A DNA stretch of 5,260 bases from Synergistes sp. (lineage in GTDB: Bacteria > Synergistota > Synergistia > Synergistales > Synergistaceae): contig JAEEYY010000042.1 in assembly GCA_016288355.1 (NCBI GenBank), positions 1 through 5,260 on the forward strand. Reading direction: 5' to 3'. This document shows, piece after piece, positions 1-5,260 of this stretch. The notes beneath the pieces were generated by a model that saw only the letters and a list, made by a program, of their open reading frames with translations, had not been told where the DNA came from and searched no databases. The translations under genes and the position numbers were made by a program. Positions within the stretch are counted from its first letter, which is position 1. Every line of letters begins with the position of its first letter.

Positions 1-777
1 GGCCCCGGTGAATTTATCAACACAAACATAGTGGGTACTTTTTCGATGCTCTCCGCTGCGCGTAAGTATTACGAGACCCTTTCAGGCACACAGAAAGAGG
101 CATTTCGTTTCCTGCATATATCCACTGACGAAGTGTACGGAAGCCTCGGAGCAAGCGGTTATTTTACGGAAGACACGCCGTATGCGCCAAATTCACCATA
201 TTCCGCGTCCAAAGCTTCGTCGGACCACCTGGTACGCGCGTGGTTCCACACATTCGGGCTCCCTGTGCTTACCACGAACTGCTCGAACAACTACGGTCCG
301 CGCCAGTTCCCGGAAAAACTGATACCGCTCATTATCCATAATGCGCTTGCCGGCAGGGAACTGCCGGTCTACGGCGACGGCAGAAATGTGCGCGACTGGC
401 TCTATGTCGAAGATCACTGCCGCGCACTCTGCACGGTTATGGACAAAGGCGTCCCCGGAGAGACATATAATGTAGGCGGAAACTGTGAAAAACAGAATAT
501 CGAGATAGTCAGGACCATATGCTCGATACTCGACGAGATCGCCCCAAAACAGAACGGCCGCTATGAAGACCAGATAGTATTCGTAAAGGACCGCCCGGGC
601 CATGACAGGCGCTATGCGATAGATGCATCAAAGATAAAGCGTGAACTCGGCTGGCAGCCGGAAGAAACGTTTGACAGCGGCATAAGGAAGACCGTGAACT
701 GGTATCTGGAAAACAAAAAATGGGTGGATGATATCATAAGCGGAAAATATCAGTGTCAGAGACTCGGGACGCTGTGA
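1..777 (+). CDS. rfbB: dTDP-glucose 4,6-dehydratase, 5'-truncated by window edge
   Basis: This enzyme converts dTDP-glucose to dTDP-4-keto-6-deoxyglucose with bound NAD+ and feeds the aminotransferase next to it. The frame is open from base 1 and gives 258 residues. The family is usually about 340-350 long, so roughly 85-90 N-terminal residues, including the Rossmann glycine motif, lie outside the window. The GTG at 31 is not a start: it encodes Val in the conserved NTNIVGT segment. Visible family motifs are STDEVYG, with the Thr-Asp-Glu catalytic set at residues 42-44 of the fragment, and YSASK with the active-site Tyr67 and Lys71. NNYGPRQFPEKLIPL and GDGRNVRDWLYVEDH follow, then a C-terminal substrate domain with KDRPGHDRRYAID and ELGWQPE. 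The end matches the family's normal C-terminus. It is the first gene of the visible operon, and the next gene begins 2 bases after its TGA. The assignment is very secure. Confidence 0.96.
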   Translation, partial: GPGEFINTNIVGTFSMLSAARKYYETLSGTQKEAFRFLHISTDEVYGSLGASGYFTEDTPYAPNSPYSASKASSDHLVRAWFHTFGLPVLTTNCSNNYGPRQFPEKLIPLIIHNALAGRELPVYGDGRNVRDWLYVEDHCRALCTVMDKGVPGETYNVGGNCEKQNIEIVRTICSILDEIAPKQNGRYEDQIVFVKDRPGHDRRYAIDASKIKRELGWQPEETFDSGIRKTVNWYLENKKWVDDIISGKYQCQRLGTL

Positions 778-779
778 TC

Positions 780-1883
780 ATGGAAGAGAAAAAGATACTT
801 GTCACCTGCTCTTCGATGCCTCCTTTCGAGGAGTATACAGATGAGATAAAAGAGCTGTGGGAGACCGTCTGGCTGACTAATTCGGGAGCGAAGCACCGCG
901 AGCTGGAAAGAAAGCTCTGCGATTATACCGGCGTCCGGTATGTATCTTTATTTGTAAACGGACACCAGGCTCTTGAGAATATAATTGCGGCCTATAAGTT
1001 AAAGGGAGAGGTCATTACCACACCCTTTACATTTGTGTCTACGACGCATGCGATCGCCAGAAACGGACTGAAACCGGTTTTCTGTGATATAAACAGAGAA
1101 AATTATACGATCGACGTATCAAAGATCGAAGCGCTTATCACAAAAGAGACCTCCGCGATCGTGCCGGTGCACGTTTACGGCAATTTATGCGACGATGAAA
1201 AGATAGAGGAAATAGCCGCGAAGCACGGGCTTAAAGTCATCTATGACGCTGCTCATGCCTTTGGTGTATTCCGCGGAGGCAGAAGCGTGCTTAACTGGGG
1301 AGACGCCTCCATGTGCAGCTTCCACGCTACGAAGGCCTTCCATTCGATAGAAGGCGGCGCCGCCTTTATGCACTCTGCCGAGATAAAAGAGGCTCTTGAA
1401 GCTATGAAGAACTTCGGCATGACGTCGCAGGAAACTACCGACTATATTGCCGGCAACGCCAAGATGAACGAATTCCAGGCCGCGATGGGGCTTTGCAGTC
1501 TCCGTCATTTTAAGGATGAAGTCAGCAAAAGAAAGAAGAACGCCGAACGTTATTACGCAAACCTGTCGGGCATTGAGGGAATAAAACTCTCTGTTCCTCT
1601 TTCGGACGTCGAGAGCAACTATGCCTATATGCCGGTCCTCTTTGACGGATATTCGATGACGAGAGACGAGATCGCCGGAAAGCTCGCGGAACACAATATA
1701 TATGCAAGAAAATATTTCTTCCCGCCGACAAACGAATTCAGCTGCTACAGAGATATCGCTTCAAAGCAGGAAGGAACGCCAGTTGCAAAACATATATCGG
1801 AAAACATCCTGACGCTGCCGCTGTACGCCTCTCTTGCCGCGGACGATATCGACAGGATATGCGCTATAATTACAAACAGATGA
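780..1883 (+). CDS. DegT/DnrJ/EryC1/StrS aminotransferase, likely dTDP-4-keto-6-deoxyhexose 4-transaminase (VioA/DesI/WecE type)
   Basis: This PLP enzyme probably transfers an amino group from glutamate to C4 of dTDP-4-keto-6-deoxyglucose, giving dTDP-Qui4N or its galacto epimer dTDP-Fuc4N. The product has 367 residues, normal for the family. Seen in the sequence are WLTNSGAKHRELE near residues 31-43, NGHQALE at 60-66 in the cofactor phosphate region, TTPFTFVSTTHA at 80-91, and DAAHAFG at 156-162, where Asp156 should contact the pyridine nitrogen. SFHATK at 180-185 supplies the Schiff-base Lys185 and is followed by EGGA. The SFHATK form resembles 4-aminotransferases more than the SFYPGK form of 3-aminotransferases such as FdtB. 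The ATG at 780 is preferred because homologues start close to the KILVTxSSMP segment. An in-frame GTG at 753 would add nine residues and overlap rfbB. The ribosome binding site is weak (GGGA at 766-769), so coupling to rfbB is likely. Family is certain; the exact stereochemistry of the product is inferred. Confidence 0.9.
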   Translation: MEEKKILVTCSSMPPFEEYTDEIKELWETVWLTNSGAKHRELERKLCDYTGVRYVSLFVNGHQALENIIAAYKLKGEVITTPFTFVSTTHAIARNGLKPVFCDINRENYTIDVSKIEALITKETSAIVPVHVYGNLCDDEKIEEIAAKHGLKVIYDAAHAFGVFRGGRSVLNWGDASMCSFHATKAFHSIEGGAAFMHSAEIKEALEAMKNFGMTSQETTDYIAGNAKMNEFQAAMGLCSLRHFKDEVSKRKKNAERYYANLSGIEGIKLSVPLSDVESNYAYMPVLFDGYSMTRDEIAGKLAEHNIYARKYFFPPTNEFSCYRDIASKQEGTPVAKHISENILTLPLYASLAADDIDRICAIITNR

Positions 1884-1896
1884 TATCTGAGTGACT

Positions 1897-1901
1897 GGGG
1901 G
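1897..1901 (+). promoter_or_regulatory. ribosome binding site of rfbA
   Basis: A run of five G lies 7 bases before the ATG at 1909. This spacing decides the start in favour of 1909 over an in-frame GTG at 1891, which has no purine-rich site and would add a six-residue extension absent from the family. Confidence 0.7.
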
Positions 1902-1908
1902 CATTTTC

Positions 1909-2790
1909 ATGAAGGGGATCATACTTGCAGGCGGAAAAGGAACAAGGCTTTACCCTATTACCAGGGCTATATCAAAGCAGCTGCTGCCTATCTTTGATAA
2001 ACCGCTTATCTACTATCCGCTCTCCATGCTTCTTCTGGCTGAGATAAAAGATATTCTTATAATTTCTACCCCCGAAGATATTGCCTCTTATGAGAAACTC
2101 CTTGGGGACGGCAGCCGGATCGGAGTAAACTTCACCTACAAGGTGCAGCAGACGCCGAGAGGACTTGCGGACGCTTTTATTGTCGGCGAGGAATTCATAG
2201 GGACGGACAACGTCGCGCTCGTGCTTGGCGACAATGTTTTCTACGGCACGAACATGTCAAATATCCTGCGCAAAGTATCTGCCCGGGAAAAAGGAGCCAC
2301 GATATTCGGCTATCCGGTCAGGGACCCGAGGGCGTTCGGTGTCGTGGAGTTCGGTGAAGGCGGCAAGGTCCTCTCTCTTGAGGAAAAACCGAAAAATCCT
2401 AAATCAAACTACGCGATACCGGGGCTTTATTTCTATGACAACAGGGTCATAGATATAGCAAAGACCGTTAAACCCTCCGCACGCGGCGAGATCGAGATAA
2501 CTGCGGTCAACAGCGCTTATCTTGAGCTGGGAGAACTCTATGTCGAGCTGCTTGGCCGCGGCACGGCGTGGCTCGACACAGGGACTCCTAAAGGGATGCT
2601 GAAAGCGTCGCAGTTCGTCGAAACTGTGCAGTCGCGCCAGGGATTTTACATCTCCTGTATTGAAGAGATCGCCTGGCGCAAAGGATTTATAGATTCTGAG
2701 CAGCTGCTGAAGCTTGCCAAGGATTTGAAAGCGTCTTATTACGGACAGTATCTGCGCTCTCTGGTCGAAAAGAGCGATAATTTGATATAG
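1909..2790 (+). CDS. rfbA: Glucose-1-phosphate thymidylyltransferase
   Basis: This cytoplasmic enzyme joins dTTP and glucose-1-phosphate to give dTDP-glucose, the first committed step of the pathway in this cluster. The product has 293 residues, the normal length. Family motifs run in order: MKGIILAGGKGTRLYP at residues 1-16 (nucleotide-binding loop), SKQLLPIFDKPLIYYPL at 22-38, QQTPRGLADAF at 80-90, LVLGDNVFYG at 104-113 with metal-binding Asp108, FGVVEF at 143-148, LEEKPKNPKSNYAIPGLYFYD at 157-177, and WLDTGT at 221-226 with the second metal-binding Asp223. The C-terminal helical segment containing EEIAWRKGFI is complete, so there is no sign of truncation. It lies 25 bases after the aminotransferase and 16 bases before the glycosyltransferase. 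Placing rfbA after the aminotransferase rather than beside rfbB is a local rearrangement of the common order. Confidence 0.97.
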   Translation: MKGIILAGGKGTRLYPITRAISKQLLPIFDKPLIYYPLSMLLLAEIKDILIISTPEDIASYEKLLGDGSRIGVNFTYKVQQTPRGLADAFIVGEEFIGTDNVALVLGDNVFYGTNMSNILRKVSAREKGATIFGYPVRDPRAFGVVEFGEGGKVLSLEEKPKNPKSNYAIPGLYFYDNRVIDIAKTVKPSARGEIEITAVNSAYLELGELYVELLGRGTAWLDTGTPKGMLKASQFVETVQSRQGFYISCIEEIAWRKGFIDSEQLLKLAKDLKASYYGQYLRSLVEKSDNLI

Positions 2791-2794
2791 GAGG
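2789..2794 (+). promoter_or_regulatory. ribosome binding site of the glycosyltransferase gene
   Basis: A perfect AGGAGG overlaps the TAG stop of rfbA (2788-2790). It sits 12 bases before the ATG at 2807, somewhat longer than optimal. No closer alternative start is seen in the same frame. It is the strongest Shine-Dalgarno match in the window, so this gene may be translated partly independently of rfbA. Confidence 0.65.
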
Positions 2795-2806
2795 CTGTTT
2801 TCTTTT

Positions 2807-4390
2807 ATGGAATATAAGTACAGATATCTGCACATCGCCCCGCCCTCGGCCAGAATGATGAAGGGCTTCATCATGATGCTGAATAACTACTTCACGCCAT
2901 CTGAACACTGGATTCTCTGTCGGACAACAGCCACTGGTGAAGATGGCTTTACCGCCCTGTTCCCAAATATTATCGACTGGAAAGACTTAGGCCGCGGTAA
3001 AATAAGAAAGTTGCTGGGCGCTGTGCGGACGATGAAACAGGCAAAAAACATCGTGGTGCATGGTTTTACTTTCTCTTTAAAATGGCTCACGCTCATGTAT
3101 TTCAACAGAAAAGAACTTGAACAAAAGGGCATCTGGGTGATATGGGGAGTTGACCTTTACAACTATCACAGGACCAAAGGGAACAGGTTTATAAATAAAA
3201 TCATAAACCACATGGAAGATAAGATAAGAGAGAGCTGCCGTACTTCTGTGGTCGTGTTTCCCACCGACGTCGCTGTATTCAGAAGGATTTTTGGCGGAGA
3301 GAAAACTCTCTTTTGCGCACCAATAGGCTTTAGCGAAGTCTCTTTTTCCCAATGGGATGAGATTCTTGCCAAGAGAGCCGAGATAGCCGAAAAACACCCC
3401 GGTGCGTTCACCAGACCGGACAGGAAGGTTTCTATACAAATCGGGCATAACGCCTATCCATTTAACAATCACGCAATAGCGCTCTCTATGCTCGAACCTC
3501 ATAAATCAAAGAACATCCTGATAACCATGCCCATGTGTTACGGCAATGATTATGGTGACCAACAAGCGAACTACAAAGATGAAATTATGCATCTTGCATA
3601 CGGGCTGTTTCCCCCTGAGAAGATAAGGCAGTTAAAAGACCTGATGCCTCTGCGCAGGTATTATGAGTTCTTAGGGGCGGTGGATGTGTCAATTCTTGGT
3701 GCCCCAAGGCAGAACGCCCTTGGCAATATAATACCGCTCCTTTATATGGGGAAGAAACTCTATCTCTCGAATCAAAATCCACTCTTCTCATTCTTCAAGA
3801 GCAAGGGCTTTGAGATACACGACATAAATGAGCTTCACGGAGCAAAGTATGAAGATGTCATCGCTCCGGTAAAAAGATCATTCCCTAACCCGTGGATCAG
3901 GAACTTCTACTCTGTAGATGGCAACGCTAAGAGATGGGAAGTTGTCTTTGGTTATTCCGACGGACGCTATACAAAGGACGAAGCCTATGCCGCGATGGAA
4001 GAGTTTGACAGGGAAGAGGAAGCGTCGATAGAAGAATATCTTGCCTTAGACGAAGAAAAGCAGAAAGCGGTGCGTGCGGAGGAGGAAGCGCAAGAGCAGG
4101 AAAGCATCATCGTTGAAGAGCTTTTGCAGATATATAATTGGCTTGAAACACGTGAAAAAGAAGACCAGAAAGAAAGAGAAGATAAAAAGAAACGCAGAGA
4201 GGAGTGGCTGCGCCTGGTCGCCGAGAGCCGTGAAAGGGAGCTCAGAGCCGCTGAGATACGCAAAGAGAAGCGTAGAATCGCTGAACGCCGCGAAGAACGC
4301 GGCGCCTCCGAGCGCCGCAAAGAGGAATACTTAAGCAGCCTTCAGCCTAAATACCTGTTGATAACAGAAAGAAGGCCCGCTAAGAAATGA
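2807..4390 (+). CDS. WecF-like (GT56) 4-acylamido-4,6-dideoxyhexose transferase with long charged C-terminal tail
   Basis: The product has 527 residues. Residues 1 to about 383 resemble the WecF family (TDP-Fuc4NAc:lipid II transferase of enterobacterial common antigen), about 360 residues long. Diagnostic stretches are WVIWGVDLYNY at 110-120 (compare WHLWGADLYE), VSIQIGHNAYPFNNHAIALSML at 208-229 (compare LQVGNSGDRSNNH), ITMPMCYGNDY at 239-249, YYEFLGAVDVSILGAPRQNALGNI at 285-308 and LYLSNQNPLF at 318-327. I infer transfer of a dTDP-4-acylamino-4,6-dideoxy sugar to a lipid-linked acceptor at the inner membrane face. No signal peptide or clear transmembrane helix is seen. Residues 391-527 form a separate tail: by hand count 74 of 137 residues are E, D, K or R. 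It is more acidic in its first half and more basic in its second, and is predicted helical (coiled coil or single alpha-helix). Its stop overlaps the next start by 4 bases. The family call is fairly secure; the exact donor, acceptor and tail role are not. Confidence 0.82.
   Translation: MEYKYRYLHIAPPSARMMKGFIMMLNNYFTPSEHWILCRTTATGEDGFTALFPNIIDWKDLGRGKIRKLLGAVRTMKQAKNIVVHGFTFSLKWLTLMYFNRKELEQKGIWVIWGVDLYNYHRTKGNRFINKIINHMEDKIRESCRTSVVVFPTDVAVFRRIFGGEKTLFCAPIGFSEVSFSQWDEILAKRAEIAEKHPGAFTRPDRKVSIQIGHNAYPFNNHAIALSMLEPHKSKNILITMPMCYGNDYGDQQANYKDEIMHLAYGLFPPEKIRQLKDLMPLRRYYEFLGAVDVSILGAPRQNALGNIIPLLYMGKKLYLSNQNPLFSFFKSKGFEIHDINELHGAKYEDVIAPVKRSFPNPWIRNFYSVDGNAKRWEVVFGYSDGRYTKDEAYAAMEEFDREEEASIEEYLALDEEKQKAVRAEEEAQEQESIIVEELLQIYNWLETREKEDQKEREDKKKRREEWLRLVAESRERELRAAEIRKEKRRIAERREERGASERRKEEYLSSLQPKYLLITERRPAKK
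4286..4316 (+). repeat. Two overlapping GC-rich inverted repeats inside the glycosyltransferase tail
   Basis: CGCCGCG at 4286-4292 pairs perfectly with CGCGGCG at 4298-4304 across a 5-base loop. GGCGC at 4301-4305 pairs with GCGCC at 4312-4316 across 6 bases. The two stems share 4301-4304, so they are mutually exclusive in RNA. No T-tract follows, so they are not an intrinsic terminator. They lie in the Arg/Glu-rich coding segment and may be only a by-product of GC-rich Arg and Ala codons. Confidence 0.45.
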
Positions 4391-5043
4391 GCAGGGATAT
4401 CGTCATATACGGAGCGGGAGGACTGGCCAGAGAAACGCTGTGGATGATCAATTCAAACGAGATCCTCCGTTCGCAGTACAACGTAAGAGCTTTTGTGGTA
4501 GACGATAAATATATCGAATGCACACCAAAAAAAGTTTCCGGGCTGCCGGTGTTCCCGAAAGAGTATTTCTATGGCAGAGCCAAAGAAGAAAGGCCGGGCG
4601 TAATAGTGGCTATCGGAGAGCCTCATGGCAGACGCAGCTGTTTTGAGGAGCTTGAACAGCTCGAATATCTTTCTTTTCCTTCGATAATCCATCCTACCTG
4701 TAATGTATCGCCGGATATAGAAGTTGCTCCCGGGACAATAATACACAGTTATTGTATTGTTACAGTAAATGTGAAAATAGGCAAATGTGTCTTTGTAAAT
4801 GGGACGTCAGCAATAGGTCATGACGCAGAGGTCGGGGATTTTGTCTCCATTATGCCGCGCTGTGACATCTCGGGACACGTTAAAATAGGCGCCTGTGCTT
4901 CTATAGGCGCGAAGAGCTTTATCCTCGAGCGCAAAAGCGTCGGAGAGAACGCAGTCGTTGCTCCAGGGAGCATTGTCTTGCGCAATGTCCCCGCAAATGT
5001 AACGGTGATGGGAAATCCGGCAAAGGTATATCTGACACACTGA
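4387..5043 (+). CDS. NeuD/PglD/VioB-family left-handed beta-helix sugar N-acyltransferase
   Basis: The product has 218 residues, typical of the family. It likely N-acylates the C4 amine of the dTDP-amino sugar using an acyl-CoA or acyl-ACP donor. An N-terminal Rossmann-like sugar-nucleotide domain opens with DIVIYGAGGLARE at 4-16, and a short alpha/beta section continues to about residue 95. From about IIHPTCNV at 100 on come hexapeptide repeats, including VKIGKC at 129-134, AEVGDF at 147-152, VKIGAC at 165-170 and SVGENA at 184-189. The conserved SAIGHDAEVGDF contains His145, which aligns by motif with the catalytic base of PglD, followed by an acidic residue as in that enzyme. The C-terminal VMGNPAKV signature (207-214) is typical. 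The start ATG overlaps the preceding TGA as ATGA, implying translational coupling. Context (rfbA, rfbB, 4-aminotransferase) supports an N-acyltransferase over a sialic-acid O-acetyltransferase. The acyl group is unknown. Confidence 0.9.
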   Translation: MSRDIVIYGAGGLARETLWMINSNEILRSQYNVRAFVVDDKYIECTPKKVSGLPVFPKEYFYGRAKEERPGVIVAIGEPHGRRSCFEELEQLEYLSFPSIIHPTCNVSPDIEVAPGTIIHSYCIVTVNVKIGKCVFVNGTSAIGHDAEVGDFVSIMPRCDISGHVKIGACASIGAKSFILERKSVGENAVVAPGSIVLRNVPANVTVMGNPAKVYLTH

Positions 5044-5103
5044 TAAGTGGCCTGTTAAATATCAGCAGATGAAAAATCGCAGCGAAGGGGAGAACTATGA
5101 CTA
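5044..5103 (+). promoter_or_regulatory. 60-base intergenic leader of the reductase gene, with a four-codon mini-ORF
   Basis: This is the longest gap in the window. It has no recognisable promoter and no terminator. The purine-rich AAGGGGAG at 5085-5092 is the ribosome binding site. It fits an ATG at 5097 better (GGAG 4 bases away, AAGG 8 bases away) than the reductase ATG at 5104 (11 and 15 bases). The 5097 ATG opens a reading frame of only four codons, ending at TAA 5109-5111, which overlaps the reductase start. This could give termination-reinitiation coupling, or simply be a chance ATG. Confidence 0.4.
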
Positions 5104-5260
5104 ATGATTAACCCTATGGATTTGAGCGGGAAAAGAATTCTGGTAACTGGAGCGTCGTCCGGCATAGGGAAAGAAACGGCTCTGCACGCCGCTAGACTTG
5201 GCGCTTCGGTTATAATGATAGCAAGAAGGGAAGACTTGCTTCAGGAGACGTTAAGTCAGA
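5104..5260 (+). CDS. Short-chain dehydrogenase/reductase, N-terminal fragment cut by window end
   Basis: The frame is open to the window end and gives 52 residues, MINPMDLSGKRILVTGASSG and onward. The TGASSGIG motif at residues 15-22 is the classical SDR cofactor-binding loop, set after strand beta-1 (RILVTG). ASVIMIARRE at 34-43 is beta-2 followed by two arginines, a pattern that favours NADP(H). The family is normally about 240-260 residues, so the catalytic Ser-Tyr-Lys set lies beyond the window. The start at 5104 is chosen because it keeps the MNPMDLSGK-type N-terminus. An in-frame ATG at 5116 is a possible alternative but lies 23 bases from the ribosome binding site. Its substrate is unknown. 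Next to the acyltransferase it may be a FabG-like 3-ketoacyl reductase making a special acyl donor, or a sugar or acyl tailoring enzyme. Confidence 0.88.
   Translation, partial: MINPMDLSGKRILVTGASSGIGKETALHAARLGASVIMIARREDLLQETLSQ

Noticed and set aside
31..33. GTG at 31 as start of the dehydratase
   Set aside because: The frame is open upstream to base 1, and the upstream residues GPGEFINTNI match the family, so the gene is truncated by the window rather than starting here.
193..603. 136-residue minus-strand open frame across rfbB
   Set aside because: It lies antisense to highly conserved dehydratase motifs, has no domain and no operon context.
753..779. GTG at 753 as start of the aminotransferase, giving a 27-base overlap extension
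   Set aside because: The nine added residues do not look like family sequence. The ATG at 780 places the protein start just before the conserved KILVT segment and leaves a clean 2-base gap after rfbB.
1185..1694. 169-residue minus-strand open frame across the aminotransferase
   Set aside because: It lies fully inside a confidently assigned gene on the other strand and shows no recognisable domain.
3985..4320. Serine-rich open frame on the minus strand opposite the charged tail
   Set aside because: It is the antisense image of Glu, Arg and Lys codons in the tail, is low complexity, and has no supporting start context. The plus-strand frame continues a recognised gene with a coupled stop.
4074..4334. 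Lys/Arg-rich plus-strand frame in another phase of the tail
   Set aside because: It is low-complexity shadow translation of the purine-rich tail, with no family resemblance.
5040..5065. Inverted repeat CTGATA / TATCAG around the end of the acyltransferase gene as a terminator
   Set aside because: The stem is only 6 bp and AT-rich with a 14-base loop, and no T-tract follows. The next gene follows closely on the same strand.
1..5260. CRISPR arrays, tRNA or rRNA genes, insertion sequences or toxin-antitoxin genes
   Set aside because: I saw no regularly spaced repeats, cloverleaf, transposase motif or terminal inverted repeats. Nearly every base is accounted for by the six-gene operon.

Overview
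The window is one uninterrupted plus-strand gene cluster for making and transferring a nucleotide-activated amino-deoxy sugar, the kind found in O-antigen, capsule or protein-glycosylation loci of Gram-negative-type bacteria. Base composition is mixed, with hand-counted 60-base rows ranging from about 27 to 67 percent GC. AUA isoleucine and AGA/AGG arginine codons are frequent. I cannot name the organism from this. A Synergistota-like or other moderate-GC diderm bacterium would fit, but that is a weak guess.

Layout: (1) 1-777, the C-terminal three quarters of a dTDP-glucose 4,6-dehydratase (RfbB/RmlB), cut by the window edge. (2) 780-1883, a DegT/DnrJ/EryC1/StrS PLP aminotransferase, best read as a dTDP-4-keto-6-deoxyhexose 4-aminotransferase of the VioA/DesI/WecE kind. 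(3) 1909-2790, a complete glucose-1-phosphate thymidylyltransferase (RfbA/RmlA). (4) 2807-4390, a glycosyltransferase whose first 380 or so residues resemble the WecF (GT56) family of 4-acetamido-4,6-dideoxyhexose transferases, followed by an unusual, highly charged helical tail of about 137 residues. (5) 4387-5043, a NeuD/PglD/VioB-like left-handed beta-helix N-acyltransferase. (6) 5104 to the window end, the N-terminus of a short-chain dehydrogenase/reductase. Gaps are 2, 25 and 16 bases, then a 4-base overlap, then 60 bases. I saw no terminator or internal promoter, so this reads as one operon.

The genes form a logical pathway. RfbA makes dTDP-glucose and RfbB converts it to dTDP-4-keto-6-deoxyglucose. 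The aminotransferase installs a 4-amino group, giving dTDP-Qui4N or dTDP-Fuc4N. The beta-helix enzyme N-acylates that amine, and the WecF-like enzyme transfers the product, probably to a lipid-linked acceptor. rfbC and rfbD of the rhamnose branch are absent from the window, which fits a branch to an amino sugar. The reductase at the end suggests the acyl group or the sugar is further tailored.

The most unusual points are the charged tail on the WecF-like transferase, the use of a WecF-type enzyme in a non-enterobacterial-common-antigen gene order, the acyltransferase-reductase pairing, and a four-codon leader ORF sitting on the ribosome binding site of the reductase. None of these amounts to a demonstrated new system.
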